Positions 52,537 through 62,269 of a stretch of DNA of 64,000 nucleotides are shown here, one piece after another. The stretch spans positions 106,298-170,297 of the forward strand of contig JABARQ010000008.1 of NCBI GenBank assembly GCA_019186985.1, read 5' to 3'. Below the pieces are notes generated by a model, which saw only the letters and a list, made by a program, of their open reading frames with translations, did no database searches and had not been told where the DNA came from. How positions within the stretch are numbered: position 1 is the stretch's first letter; the number at the start of each line of letters is the position of its first letter. The stretch is from Prosthecobacter sp. GTDB lineage: Bacteria > Verrucomicrobiota > Verrucomicrobiia > Verrucomicrobiales > Verrucomicrobiaceae. The translations under genes and the position numbers were made by a program.

Positions 52537-54816
52537 TCACACAATCTGGACGACCGGGACGTCGAGCTTCACGCTGCTGGACTCGGTGGTCTGGAAGAAG
52601 CTGACCTCGCCGGTGGAAATGTCGTAGAGGGAGCCGATGATGGCGATGCGACCCTCCTTGACGAGGTTGTCGATGGTGGAGCTGCGCTCGCGGATCTTGC
52701 GCATGGTGCGCAGGATGTTGCGGCGTGAGACCTCGTTGGCGTAGGCGGCTTTTTCGCCGGACTTCCAGGCGTCTGCGGGCTTGCAGGTGGAGAGGTCGAC
52801 GGACTGCTGGATCTCGGTGATGAGGGAGTCGAGGTTGACGCAGCCGGTGGCCTCGGCGGCGGTCTTCTTGCTGCAGATGAGGTCGACGGCGGCGTTGACG
52901 GCTCCGCAGGAGGTGTGGCCCATGACGAGGATGAGCTTGGCTCCGGCGACGGCGCAGGCGTACTCCATGCTGCCGAGGACCTTGTCGCGGGCGATGTTGC
53001 CGGCGATGCGGACGCTGAAGATGTCGCCGAGGCCGAGGTCGAAGATGAGTTCGGCGGGGGTGCGGGAGTCGATGCAGCTGAGGACGACGGCCATGGGGAA
53101 CTGGCCTGCGGCGGTGGCGTCGACGAGCCTGCCGACGTCGCGGGTGAGCTGGCGGCCTTCGCGGAAGCGTTCATTGCCCTCCTTGAAGAGCTGGAGGACG
53201 CGCTGGGGGGTGAGCGAGCTCTGGAGTTCACGGCTGCTGTAGTCGACGAACTGGATGTGGTCCTCCAGCTGGCCGTACTTGTCCTTGAAGCCGGTGAGGC
53301 TGAGCTTCACGCCGTGTGCGGAGGCGGTGTTGGCCTGAAAGTCCTGGATGATGTCGAGGATGTCGGCGTCGATGTAGTCGGTGTTGCGTGCGTCGATGAG
53401 CACATGGCCGCCGCGGGGGACCTCGCGGAGGGTCTTGTCCAGGGTGGCGCGGCTGAAGAAGCTGACCTGCTGGGCGAGTTCGATGCGGAGGACGTCGCCT
53501 GCGGCATGATGCTCCATCATCTTGCGCAGGGGGCGTCGCATGTTGCTGTGGAGGATGAAGCAGATGCTGACGCCGAGGCCGATGAGAATGCCGACGAGGA
53601 GGTCGGTGAGGACGATGGCGACGACGGTGATGGCGAAGGGGAGGAACTGGTTTTTGCCTTCGGCCCACATCTGCCTGATCAGCCTGGGGCTGGCGAGCTT
53701 GATGCCGGTCATGAGGAGGATGGCGGCGAGGGCGGCGAGGGGGATTTCATTGAGCCAGCCCGGAACGAGAAGGACGCAGCCGAAGAGGAGGATGCCGTGG
53801 AAGATGGCGCTGAGCTTGGTCCTGCCGCCGGAGTTGATGTTGACGGAGGAGCGGACGATGACGCTGGTCATGGGCAGGCCGCCGACGAGGCCGGAAAGGG
53901 TGTTGCCGATGCCCTGGGCAAGGAGTTCCCGGTTGGGGGGGGAGCTGCGCTGTTCGGGGTCGATCTTGTCGACGGCCTCGAGGTTGAGGAGGGTTTCCAG
54001 GCTGGCGACGATGGCGATGGTGATGGCGGCGACGTAGACGGCGGGGTTGTTGAGGGCGGAGAAGTCCGGGAACTGGAGGAAGCCGAGGAAGGCGCCGAAG
54101 TCCTTGGCGACGGGCACCTGGACGAGGTGGGAGGTGCTGATTTCCAGGCCGCTTTTCAGGGAGCGGAAGAGCTGGTTGGCGACCACGCCAAGGATGACGA
54201 CCACGAGGGGGGCGGGGATGAGGCTTTTCTTGAGCTTCGGCACCTTGTCCCAGAAGAAGAGAAGGGCGATGGAGAGGAGGCCGACGAGGGCGGCACCGCC
54301 CTGGATGTCGGACAGGGAGGCCCAGAGTTCGGTGAAGGTGTTTTCATGGTCGGGCTGTTCGAAGGCCATGTCGCCTTCGGGGTCGGGGTCATGGCCGACG
54401 ACGTGGGGGATCTGCTTGAGGATGAGGATGACGCCGATGGCGGCGAGCAGGCCCTTGATGACGCTGGAGGGGAAGAAGGCGGCGATGAAGCCGGCACGGC
54501 AGAGGCCAAGGATGACCTGGATGACACCGGCGAGCATCACGGCGAGCAGGAAGGTTTCAAAGGTGCCCAGCTTGCCGATCTGGGCGGCGACGATGGCCGT
54601 CAGGCCGGCGGCAGGTCCGCTGACGCTGGTGTGGGAGCCGCTGAGGACGCCGACAAGAATGCCGCCAATGATGCCTGACAGGATGCCGGAGAAGAGGGGT
54701 GCGTTGGAGGCTAGGGCGATGCCGAGGCAGAGGGGCAGGGCGACGAGGAACACCACCAGTCCGGCGGAGAGGTCTTTGGTCAGGGTTTTGGCGGGAAGTG
54801 CGGGGTTGGCAGGCAT
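52537..54816 (-). CDS. SulP anion transporter fused to beta-carbonic anhydrase
   Basis: The 759-residue protein has a SulP-family membrane part (about 1-410). It starts LTKDLSAGLVVFLVALPLCL and continues with SGSHTSVSGPAAGLTAI. A STAS-like cytoplasmic segment follows (about 435-530). The C-terminal beta-carbonic anhydrase (about 550-759) shows zinc ligands in VVLSCIDSRTPAEL (Cys, Asp) and MGHTSCGAV (His, Cys). SulP proteins move sulfate or bicarbonate; the fused anhydrase suggests bicarbonate/CO2 handling at the membrane. Such fusions exist in other bacteria. The cytosolic enzyme would interconvert the transported ion. It is a single-gene unit between DedA and PBP2. Confidence 0.93.
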   Translation of the reverse strand: MPANPALPAKTLTKDLSAGLVVFLVALPLCLGIALASNAPLFSGILSGIIGGILVGVLSGSHTSVSGPAAGLTAIVAAQIGKLGTFETFLLAVMLAGVIQVILGLCRAGFIAAFFPSSVIKGLLAAIGVILILKQIPHVVGHDPDPEGDMAFEQPDHENTFTELWASLSDIQGGAALVGLLSIALLFFWDKVPKLKKSLIPAPLVVVILGVVANQLFRSLKSGLEISTSHLVQVPVAKDFGAFLGFLQFPDFSALNNPAVYVAAITIAIVASLETLLNLEAVDKIDPEQRSSPPNRELLAQGIGNTLSGLVGGLPMTSVIVRSSVNINSGGRTKLSAIFHGILLFGCVLLVPGWLNEIPLAALAAILLMTGIKLASPRLIRQMWAEGKNQFLPFAITVVAIVLTDLLVGILIGLGVSICFILHSNMRRPLRKMMEHHAAGDVLRIELAQQVSFFSRATLDKTLREVPRGGHVLIDARNTDYIDADILDIIQDFQANTASAHGVKLSLTGFKDKYGQLEDHIQFVDYSSRELQSSLTPQRVLQLFKEGNERFREGRQLTRDVGRLVDATAAGQFPMAVVLSCIDSRTPAELIFDLGLGDIFSVRIAGNIARDKVLGSMEYACAVAGAKLILVMGHTSCGAVNAAVDLICSKKTAAEATGCVNLDSLITEIQQSVDLSTCKPADAWKSGEKAAYANEVSRRNILRTMRKIRERSSTIDNLVKEGRIAIIGSLYDISTGEVSFFQTTESSSVKLDVPVVQIV

Positions 54817-54971
54817 GCGTTATGGGTTGGAGTAGGAAGGCCCTATGAGGCCTGGCATATACGTTTCCCGTTCAATCGGAGCTGTGAGATTTTAAAATGT
54901 AGCAGGTGGCGCTACAGGAAGGCTTAAGATTAATCCTTGGGCGCTGCGGGGGCTTGCAGCAGACCTCTGCC

Positions 54972-55000
54972 TTGACGCGACACCGGGCCTCCGTCATTCT
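54972..55000 (+). promoter_or_regulatory. Candidate promoter for the PBP2 gene
   Basis: TTGACG (54972-54977) and CATTCT (54995-55000) are spaced 17 bp, fitting a sigma-70-like promoter with a weak -10. It lies about 40 bp upstream of the PBP2 start codon. Confidence 0.35.
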
Positions 55001-55040
55001 TGGCAACGGGCCTTGTCATGGCTTCCGGCTCCATTTCATC

Positions 55041-57071
55041 ATGTTATCCTTGTCTGACAGAATTCGCCGGTTTGCGCCTGCCGCCCTGGTTGTGTGCGTC
55101 ACGGCCCTGGCGCAGGAGGTGCCAAAGGCGAGTCCTGTGACGGGATCTGGCGAGCCTGGATCCGGTGAGAAGAAGAAGGACCTGGCGGCCACGCTGAGCA
55201 CGCAGAAGGAGGCTCGGACGATGCGTCTGAGCATTCCGGCGCCGCGGGGCCTGATTGTGGACCGCAACGGCGTGGCGCTGGCGCAGAACCGTGTGGTGCA
55301 CTACCTGGCGCTGAACTTTCCCTTCATGGAGAAGGCGACGCCGGAGAAGATCCTTGGCTATGCACGGGAAAAAATCGCGGCGGCCAACAGGATTCTGGGC
55401 CGCAACTGGAGCCTGCCTGATGAAAAGCTGCTGAGCCATTACCAGAACCGGCGCTGGCTGCCGCTGGTGTTTTCGATTGAGGACGGCATCAACGTCGAGC
55501 TGTCGCCGGAGGATCAGGTGAAGCTGAAGCCTTTGTTTGACAGCGGCGACCTGCTGCCGCAGCCCGCCTACATCCGTGCGTACCCCAAGGAGGACTGCGC
55601 GGCGCACATCCTGGGCTTCACCGGCAAGACCCGGCGGCTTCCTGAAGGCCCGATCATGGACGGTGATCCTTTGTTTGAGGAAATGGAGGGTCGTCAGGGG
55701 CTGGAGCTGAGCTTTGATGCGGCCCTGAAAGGCACGCCGGGTGAGATCAACCTGCTGTTTGACGCCGACGGACACCTGCTGGCGGACGAGGTGTTGAGAC
55801 GGCCCAGCCCCGGGCGGACGGTGGTGACCACCCTGGACTTCCGGCTTCAGCGGCATGCGGAGAACGCCCTGAAGCGTCACGCGCGGAACGGCGGGGCGAT
55901 GGTGGTGATGGATGTCCGCAACGGGGAGATCCTGGCCATGGCATCCAACCCCGGTTTTGATCCCAACGAGTTCGTCTTCGGCATTCGCTCCCAGCGCTGG
56001 GACGAGCTGACCAAGGATCCGCGCACCCCCCTTTATGGACGTGCCTTCAGCAGCGAGTACCCGCCCGCCTCCACCTTCAAGATCGTGACGGCGCTGGGGG
56101 CTCTGGAAAGCGGCAAGGTCACGCCGAGCACCTCCTACTACTGCGGCATGTCGCTGCTGGTGGGAGACCGTTACTTTCACAACCACAACACCAAGAGCGA
56201 CGAGGGTGACATGAACGTCATCACGGCCATCAAGCGCTCCTGCAACACCTGGTTTTACCAGGCCGCCCTGGACGTGGGTGCGGATGCCGTGACGAACATG
56301 GCCCAGCGGCTGGGGTTTGCCGAGCGCACCGGCATTCCGCTGAAGGGCGAGGGGCGGGGCAACCTGCCGACGAACGCGGACCACAAGATTCTGGGAGGTG
56401 AGCTGGCGAACATTGCGATCGGCCAGGGGGCGGTGACGGCCACGCCGCTGCAGGTCTGCCAGTGCATGGCGGCGATCGGTGACGGCGTGGTGATGCGCCA
56501 GCCGCTGCTGGTGAAGCAGGTCCAGACCATCAGCGAGGTGGTGGTGGACGCCTTTGAGCCGAAGGTGCGCCGCCAGATCAACCTGGACCCCATCGCGAGG
56601 GACACCGTGGTGAAGGGCATGGTCGCCGTGGTTTCCGGGGACGGAGGGACCGGCCGTGCCGCAGGCATCAAGCAGGTGCAGATCGCCGGCAAGACGGGGA
56701 CGGCGCAGTGGAAGCCCGCCAAGGAGCAGAACCTCGCGTGGTTCACGGGATTTCTTCCGGCCAGCCAGCCGGTGCTGGCCTATTCGGTGGTCTATGAAGG
56801 CCGGCCCGGGGAGAGGGTGAGCGGTGGCGCGATCGCCGCGCCCATTGTTCATGATGTCTTCACCAAGTATTATGAGGGGGCGCCGACGGATGACCCGCTG
56901 CTGGCGGCGATGAAGGACGTGCCTCAGGCGGTGGCCGTGGATGAAGGGGAGCTGGACCCGAACGCGGCCGCCGAGGACGCCGCCCTGCGGCGAGCCCTGC
57001 CGCCTGCGCCGCCGCAGCCTGAGAAGAAGACCCTGGGAGGCTTTTTCAGAAAGCTGTTCCGGCGTGAATGA
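55041..57071 (+). CDS. mrdA: Penicillin-binding protein 2 (class B transpeptidase)
   Basis: The 676-residue protein has an N-terminal membrane anchor or signal (RRFAPAALVVCVTALAQE), then a dimerisation region (about 60-250) including IPAPRGLIVDRNGVALAQN and DGDPLFEEMEGRQGLE. The transpeptidase follows: catalytic Ser344 in S-T-F-K347 (PPASTFKIVTAL), SCN in IKRSCNTWFYQAAL, and KTG in AGKTGTAQWKPAKEQN. Class B enzymes cross-link peptidoglycan during elongation. No rodA or mreBCD neighbour is present, so the cell-shape assignment rests on the RGLI-type pedestal and overall layout. ATG 55041 is preferred over the frame start at 54906. Confidence 0.88.
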   Translation: MLSLSDRIRRFAPAALVVCVTALAQEVPKASPVTGSGEPGSGEKKKDLAATLSTQKEARTMRLSIPAPRGLIVDRNGVALAQNRVVHYLALNFPFMEKATPEKILGYAREKIAAANRILGRNWSLPDEKLLSHYQNRRWLPLVFSIEDGINVELSPEDQVKLKPLFDSGDLLPQPAYIRAYPKEDCAAHILGFTGKTRRLPEGPIMDGDPLFEEMEGRQGLELSFDAALKGTPGEINLLFDADGHLLADEVLRRPSPGRTVVTTLDFRLQRHAENALKRHARNGGAMVVMDVRNGEILAMASNPGFDPNEFVFGIRSQRWDELTKDPRTPLYGRAFSSEYPPASTFKIVTALGALESGKVTPSTSYYCGMSLLVGDRYFHNHNTKSDEGDMNVITAIKRSCNTWFYQAALDVGADAVTNMAQRLGFAERTGIPLKGEGRGNLPTNADHKILGGELANIAIGQGAVTATPLQVCQCMAAIGDGVVMRQPLLVKQVQTISEVVVDAFEPKVRRQINLDPIARDTVVKGMVAVVSGDGGTGRAAGIKQVQIAGKTGTAQWKPAKEQNLAWFTGFLPASQPVLAYSVVYEGRPGERVSGGAIAAPIVHDVFTKYYEGAPTDDPLLAAMKDVPQAVAVDEGELDPNAAAEDAALRRALPPAPPQPEKKTLGGFFRKLFRRE

Positions 57072-57111
57072 GGGGTGTGCTGCTCCGGCGGGGAACGTCA
57101 TCCTGTTCATC

Positions 57112-57537
57112 ATGACCATTCAAATTGCCACCCTCTGCGACTCGGCTTCGGACTACGGCGGCAAGCTGTGCATCCTGGGAGCCTTTGACACCCTCTGCGC
57201 CCGGGAGTTTCCCGTCGTCCATCCAGCCTGCGCGCTGGTGGTGCGCCTGGTCTTTGAACCTGCGGATGCCGGTCATCACCAGTTTGTGATCCGCTGCATG
57301 GATCCGTCCGGAAAAGAATGCGTGCCGCCCTTTGAGCCGCTGGTGGAGGTGGGCTTCCCGGGAACCTTCGTGCCGTTTGTCACGCGCAACATCGTCCTGA
57401 ACCTGCAGCGCCTGAGGGTGGAGAAGCCCGGCTTGTACCGATGGATCATCACGCTCGGAGGCAGGACGCTGGCCGCCATTCCGCTGCGGGTGACCTTGTT
57501 TGACGAAAGCCGTTCCGCCACCGGGCCGGCGGGTTGA
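57112..57537 (+). CDS. Conserved hypothetical protein (DUF6941-like)
   Basis: The 141-residue protein begins MTIQIATLCDSASDYGGKLC and continues with ILGAFDTLCAREFPVVHPAC, then beta-strand-rich segments such as VRLVFEPADAGHHQFVIRCM and GLYRWIITLGGRTLAAIPLR. This resembles the small DUF6941 group found in several phyla, but the assignment is from memory. It starts 40 bp after the PBP2 gene and is probably cotranscribed. No catalytic motif is visible. Confidence 0.65.
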   Translation: MTIQIATLCDSASDYGGKLCILGAFDTLCAREFPVVHPACALVVRLVFEPADAGHHQFVIRCMDPSGKECVPPFEPLVEVGFPGTFVPFVTRNIVLNLQRLRVEKPGLYRWIITLGGRTLAAIPLRVTLFDESRSATGPAG

Positions 57538-57576
57538 TGTTTGCATGAGGCGGGATGGTGAGGCAAGGTGCCGCCC

Positions 57577-58062
57577 ATGCACGAGGATTCAAACCCACCC
57601 ATGAAGGAGACGCCGGTTCGTCAGCAGGAGGGGGTGGCCATCCGGCAGCTTTCCGTTTTCCTGCAGAACCGCGTCGGCGCCCTGATGGCGCTCACCAAGC
57701 TGCTGCATGATCATTCGATCGAGGTGCTGGGCATCTCCATGCAGGACACCACGGAGATGACCCTGGTGCGCCTGATCCTGAGCGATCCCGAGGGTGCCTG
57801 CATGCTGTTCATCGAGCGCGGCATCCCCTATGCCGAGTGCCGCATCGTCGTGGTTGAGCTGAACGAGTCCCGGCACCGCCTGACGGACTGCCTTTCCAGC
57901 CTGCTGGCGGCGGAGCTGAACATCGAATTTTGTTATTCCCTGCTGGTGCGGCCCAACCAGTTCCCCCTGCTGGCCATCCACTGCGATGACACGGAGATCG
58001 CCGGTGACGCCTTGTCAAAGAGCGGCTTTCGCGTGCTCTGCCAGGGAGATCTGTCCCGCTAG
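57577..58062 (+). CDS. ACT-domain protein
   Basis: The 161-residue protein has two ACT-like modules: IRQLSVFLQNRVGALMALTK, then ISMQDTTEMTLVRLILSD; and a second half with VRPNQFPLLAIHCDD. The N-terminal module is the better match. ACT domains bind amino acids and regulate metabolic enzymes; this protein has no enzyme domain, so it may act on a partner. ATG 57577 is chosen because AGGCAAGG precedes it; ATG 57601 is the alternative. It converges with the SirB1-like gene, twelve bases away. Confidence 0.75.
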   Translation: MHEDSNPPMKETPVRQQEGVAIRQLSVFLQNRVGALMALTKLLHDHSIEVLGISMQDTTEMTLVRLILSDPEGACMLFIERGIPYAECRIVVVELNESRHRLTDCLSSLLAAELNIEFCYSLLVRPNQFPLLAIHCDDTEIAGDALSKSGFRVLCQGDLSR

Positions 58063-58074
58063 CAGGGAAGGTGG

Positions 58075-58923
58075 TCAGGCCTGGTCATCCATGAGCTTCG
58101 CGGCCAGGCGGCGCATGAGGTGGCGCAGGGGCAGGTTGTCGGTCCGTTCGCAGGCCTCGTCGAGGTTGCGCAGGATGCGCAGCAGGATCTGGTCGACGCT
58201 GGCGGGCTGGCGGATGACATCCTCAAGGGCGGGGTTGGCGGCGGGATGATGCCTGGCGACGTCGCTGGCGAGCATGAAGCGGCCGCGGTTGAAGCAGTCG
58301 ACGAGCCAGTTCCGGCCCTTGAGCTCGACGCGTGCCAGGAAGTGGCCGGGGAAGTTGCAGCCCTGGATGTCGAGCCCGAAGCGGTGGCCAAGGAGGCGGT
58401 AGAGACAGCAGAGGCTGATGGGGTTGCCCAGGCCGGTGTCGAGCACCCAGAAGAGGTTGCTGTTGCTGGCCTGGTAGTAGGCCTTGCTGTTGCCGCGGAA
58501 GCGCACGGTGCCGTCACGCATGGCAAAGAGCCACTCGCTCAGCTCCCGGGCGTCCATGCGGCCGCCTTCACGGAAGGCCTCCTCGGCGAGGGCGTCGAGG
58601 CGCGGGGCCAGGTCTCCGGCCTGGGTGCGCCAGCCGTTGAGGTAGGCGGAGACCTGGGCGATGCCCTCCTCAAGCTGGGCGTGCGGATTTTCGAGCCAGC
58701 GCCAGCGCATCCAGGTTTCCTCCAGCTCCGCCCGGCGGGCGGGTTCGAGGAGGCGGCCGACATGGCGTTCCTCCTCGGTGGAAAGCGGGCGGCTGAAATG
58801 CTTCAGCCTTTCCGGCAGGTCCCGCCTCATGTTGGTGAACTCCCGTTGCAGGGCCTCCTGCACGACCGGTGACTCGTCGTCGAGCAGTGGGATGAGGTGT
58901 TCGAGCTGGGCGAGGCCTGACAT
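58075..58923 (-). CDS. SirB1/transglutaminase-like family protein
   Basis: The 282-residue protein fits the SirB1 N-terminal/transglutaminase-like family: WRTQAGDLAPRLDALAEEAF, then LDTGLGNPISLCCLYRLLG and LDIQGCNFPGHFLARVELKG. The Cys in NPISLCCLY-type segments and the His in NFPGHFLARV correspond to the Cys-His pair of the fold. Helical repeats at the start (AQLEHLIPLLDDESPVVQEA) look HEAT-like. Its function is unknown. It stands alone and is divergent from the glycosyltransferase gene at 58997. Confidence 0.82.
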   Translation of the reverse strand: MSGLAQLEHLIPLLDDESPVVQEALQREFTNMRRDLPERLKHFSRPLSTEEERHVGRLLEPARRAELEETWMRWRWLENPHAQLEEGIAQVSAYLNGWRTQAGDLAPRLDALAEEAFREGGRMDARELSEWLFAMRDGTVRFRGNSKAYYQASNSNLFWVLDTGLGNPISLCCLYRLLGHRFGLDIQGCNFPGHFLARVELKGRNWLVDCFNRGRFMLASDVARHHPAANPALEDVIRQPASVDQILLRILRNLDEACERTDNLPLRHLMRRLAAKLMDDQA

Positions 58924-58996
58924 GGTTTGTGATTAGCAGAAGGAGGGCCGCCTTTCCAAGTGCAAACTTCGCTTCAGGGATCATCATGGGCGCTAA

Positions 58997-60067
58997 ATGC
59001 GCATCGCGGTCCTCCATTATTCCCTGCCTCCAGTGATCGGAGGAGTTGAACGGGTGATCCGTGACCAGTCGGCCGCCTTGAGAAAGCTCGGGCACGAGGT
59101 GCTGCTGCTGGACCGCCGGGGCGCGGCCGGGTTTTTCTCCAGTTCCGGGGCTGCTCGTCCTGACGCCGTCCTGGTTCACAATGTCATGACCATGCCCTTT
59201 GACCTGGAATGGACCCGTGAGCTGCACGGCCTGGCGGCCCGCCATCCTGAGGTGCGCTGGGTGAACTGGATTCACGATGTCTGCGCTGTCAATCCGGCCT
59301 ATGCCCATGTCCGCTGGCAGGAGCCGGTGCCTCCCATGCTGCATGTGGCCGTGTCCGGGGTGCGGCGTGCGGATTATGCCGCTGTGACGGGACTGCCTCC
59401 GGAAAGGATCCGGGTCATCCCGAACGGCATCGACCTGGCGAGCGTGCTCGGGCTGACACCTCGCATGGCCGCCCTGCCGACGGTGGACTGGGACCTGGTC
59501 CTGGTTCATCCCACCCGCCTGGTCCGCCGGAAAAACATCGAGCTAGGCCTGCGGATCGTCGCCGCCCTGGCCGGTGCGGGCTGTGATGCGCTTTATCTGG
59601 TCACTGGTGCGCCGGATCCGCATCAGGCCGACGGACTTGCCTACCTTGCGGAGCTGAAGGCGTTGGGCGCGGCCCTGGGCGTGGGGGGGCGGGTGCAGTT
59701 TCTGGGTGAGGCCGGCGCCCTGGATGAGGGGGATGTGCGCAGCCTTTACGCCATGTCGGATGCGCTGCTGTTTCCGAGCCTGGGGGAGGGCTTTGGACTG
59801 CCGCTTCTGGAGGCCCTGGCGCACCGCCTGCCGATTTTTTGCTCCGACCTGTCCGTTCATCGTGAGGTGCTGGGGGATGCCCGGGTCTGCTATTTCCGGG
59901 TTGATGAGGAGCCTGGCGAAATCTCGGCACGGATCATGCGTTGGCTTGATGTCAACCAACCCAGGCGCCCCCGAACGCTGCTCCGGCAGAACCATGACAT
60001 GGTCAGAATCTGCCAGGAACATCTTGAGCCACTGCTGCTTACCGCTAACGAATCCGCCCCCACATGA
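58997..60067 (+). CDS. Glycosyltransferase family 4 (GT-B), coupled to glgB
   Basis: The 356-residue protein starts MRIAVLHYSLPPVIGGVERV, the family 4 glycine-rich opening, and has RIRVIPNGIDLASV. The C-terminal donor domain has VHPTRLVRRKNIELGLRIV, LVTGAPDPHQ and LFPSLGEGFGLPLLEALAHR, where EGFGLPLLEA is the donor-site motif. Its stop overlaps the glgB start by four bases (ATGA at 60064). Coupling to a branching enzyme suggests an alpha-glucan or glycogen-related sugar transfer, but the donor and acceptor are not certain. Confidence 0.9.
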   Translation: MRIAVLHYSLPPVIGGVERVIRDQSAALRKLGHEVLLLDRRGAAGFFSSSGAARPDAVLVHNVMTMPFDLEWTRELHGLAARHPEVRWVNWIHDVCAVNPAYAHVRWQEPVPPMLHVAVSGVRRADYAAVTGLPPERIRVIPNGIDLASVLGLTPRMAALPTVDWDLVLVHPTRLVRRKNIELGLRIVAALAGAGCDALYLVTGAPDPHQADGLAYLAELKALGAALGVGGRVQFLGEAGALDEGDVRSLYAMSDALLFPSLGEGFGLPLLEALAHRLPIFCSDLSVHREVLGDARVCYFRVDEEPGEISARIMRWLDVNQPRRPRTLLRQNHDMVRICQEHLEPLLLTANESAPT

Positions 60068-62244
60068 CCGCTCCTGCCAACCTGACCGCCGAGATTCATG
60101 CCATCCTCGAAGCGCGCCACGGCGATCCCTTCGGTTTTCTTGGCGGTCACGCGCTGCCGGATGGTGCCATCTGGGTCCGCACCTTTCAGCCCAAGGTTCA
60201 TTCGGTCAAGGTGACCGCTCGTGATGGCAGCGGCTCCTGGTCGCTGGAGCGGGTTCATCCCCAGGGTCTGTTTGAGGGCAGGACCGGACTCAGGGACCAG
60301 GCCTACGACCTGGAGATCCAGACCCTGGACGGACGCACCCTGCGTCAGGCGGACCCCTATTCGTTTGGCACGATGCTGGGAGACCAGGACATTTATTTCT
60401 TCAAGGAGGGCACGCATCAGAAGCTCTGGGACTGCCTGGGCGCCCACCTCCGCACCGTGGGTGGGGTCAGCGGCGTGCTGTTCGCCGTCTGGGCGCCCAA
60501 TGCCAGGCGTGTCTCCGTGGTGGGCGACTTCAACCACTGGGACGGCCGGGTGAACCCCATGCGCAACCGCGAAGGCGTCTGGGAGATCTTCATCCCGGGC
60601 ATCACGGAGCTTGCCCATTACAAGTTCGAGATCCTGGGCGCTGACGGCGCGGTGCATCTGAAGAGCGACCCCTTTGCCTTCTTCGGCCAGCATGGCACGC
60701 AGACGGCCAGCCTGGTCTTCAACCTCGACCGCTACGGCTGGGGGGATGGCGAGTGGATGCAGAAACGCGCCGGGCAGGACCTCTACCACCGGCCGATGAG
60801 CATTTACGAAGTGCATCTCGGCTCCTGGAAGCGCATTCCGGAGCAGAAGAACCGCTCCAAGTCCTACCGTGAGCTGGCCGATGACCTCATTCCTTATGTG
60901 AAGAGCCTGAACTTCACGCACATCGAGCTCATGCCGGTCTCCGAGCATCCTTTCGACGGCTCCTGGGGCTACCAGGTGACGGGCTATTTTGCGCCGACGA
61001 GCCGCTTTGGCAATCCGGACGAGTTTCGCGAGTTCGTGGACCGCTGCCATCAGGCGGGGCTTGGGGTGATCCTCGACTGGGTGCCGGGCCACTTCCCCAA
61101 GGATGCCTTCGGCCTGGCGCGCTTTGACGGCTCCTGCCTTTACGAACATGCCGATCCACGCCAGGGCGAGCACCAGGACTGGGGGACGCTGATCTTCAAC
61201 TACGGCCGTGCCGAGGTGAGGAACTTCCTCATCGCCAACGCGCTTTACTGGCTGGAGGAGTTCCACATCGACGGCCTGCGCGTCGACGCCGTGGCCTCGA
61301 TGCTCTACCTGGACTACTCACGCAAGCCCTGGGCCTGGGTGCCTAACAAATATGGCGGCCGCGAGAACCTGGAGGCCATCGACTTCATGCGCGAGCTGAA
61401 CCGGCTGGCCTATGAACAGCATCCCGGCTGCACGATCATCGCCGAGGAGAGCACCGCCTGGCCGGGGGTCTCCAAGCCGACGGATGCCGGAGGGCTCGGC
61501 TTTGGCTTCAAGTGGAACATGGGCTGGATGAACGACACCCTCCGCTACATGGAGGAGGATCCCGTGCACCGGAAGTACCACCACGGCGAGGCGACGTTCT
61601 CCATGCTCTACGCCTATGACGAGAACTTCATCCTGGTGCTCAGCCACGACGAGGTCGTTCATGGCAAGGGCAGCCTGATCAACAAGATGCCGGGGGACCG
61701 CTGGCAGAAGTTCGCCAACCTGCGCATGTTCTACGGCTGGATGTGGGCGCACCCCGGCAAGAAGCTGCTCTTCATGGGAGGCGAGTTCGGCCAGTGGCAG
61801 GAGTGGAGCCATGAGCGCAGCCTCGACTGGCATCTTTTCATGGGTGAGGAGCATGCCGCCCTGCAGAAGCTCGTGCGCGACCTGAACCTGCTCTACACGA
61901 CCCGTCCGGCCCTGCATGCCCTGGATCACGAGGGCGGCGGGTTCCAGTGGCTGGACGCCAGCGACGGCGACCACAGCATCTTCGCCTTCCTGAGGCAGTC
62001 GGCCTGTGGTGACAGGGTCTACTGCATCATCAACGCCACGCCGGTGCCCAGGAAGGGCTACCGCGTCGGCGTCGCCGGGCCGGGCAGCTACCGGGAGCTG
62101 GTCAACACCGACGCCCCTTGTTATGCCGGCAGCGGCATGGTGAACCCGCTGCCAATGCCCGCCGGGCAGACGGAGTGGCAGGGCCAGCCCTGGAGCATCG
62201 TCATCGACCTGCCGCCGCTCGGCGTCGTCTGGCTGGGCCGGTGA
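60064..62244 (+). CDS. glgB: 1,4-alpha-glucan branching enzyme
   Basis: The 726-residue protein has an N-terminal CBM48-like module (about 10-110; FGFLGGHALPDGAIWVRTF-like region, read PFGFLGGHALPDG), a second CBM48 (VWAPNARRVSVVGDFNHW), then the GH13 catalytic barrel. Catalytic residues sit in DGLRVDAVASMLYLDYSR (nucleophile Asp), IAEESTAWPGV (acid Glu) and VLSHDEVVHGKGS (transition-state Asp/His). It makes alpha-1,6 branches in glycogen. ATG 60064 overlaps the stop of the glycosyltransferase gene. Length and domain order fit full-length GlgB. Confidence 0.96.
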   Translation: MTAPANLTAEIHAILEARHGDPFGFLGGHALPDGAIWVRTFQPKVHSVKVTARDGSGSWSLERVHPQGLFEGRTGLRDQAYDLEIQTLDGRTLRQADPYSFGTMLGDQDIYFFKEGTHQKLWDCLGAHLRTVGGVSGVLFAVWAPNARRVSVVGDFNHWDGRVNPMRNREGVWEIFIPGITELAHYKFEILGADGAVHLKSDPFAFFGQHGTQTASLVFNLDRYGWGDGEWMQKRAGQDLYHRPMSIYEVHLGSWKRIPEQKNRSKSYRELADDLIPYVKSLNFTHIELMPVSEHPFDGSWGYQVTGYFAPTSRFGNPDEFREFVDRCHQAGLGVILDWVPGHFPKDAFGLARFDGSCLYEHADPRQGEHQDWGTLIFNYGRAEVRNFLIANALYWLEEFHIDGLRVDAVASMLYLDYSRKPWAWVPNKYGGRENLEAIDFMRELNRLAYEQHPGCTIIAEESTAWPGVSKPTDAGGLGFGFKWNMGWMNDTLRYMEEDPVHRKYHHGEATFSMLYAYDENFILVLSHDEVVHGKGSLINKMPGDRWQKFANLRMFYGWMWAHPGKKLLFMGGEFGQWQEWSHERSLDWHLFMGEEHAALQKLVRDLNLLYTTRPALHALDHEGGGFQWLDASDGDHSIFAFLRQSACGDRVYCIINATPVPRKGYRVGVAGPGSYRELVNTDAPCYAGSGMVNPLPMPAGQTEWQGQPWSIVIDLPPLGVVWLGR

Positions 62245-62269
62245 TGCCCCGGCCTGGCGCCCCGGCTCT

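Noticed and set aside
52915-54678. Long plus-strand frame opposite the SulP gene, very acidic
   Set aside because: It has a run of Glu/Asp/Gly codons complementary to the real gene's GC-biased codons and no domain; shadow.
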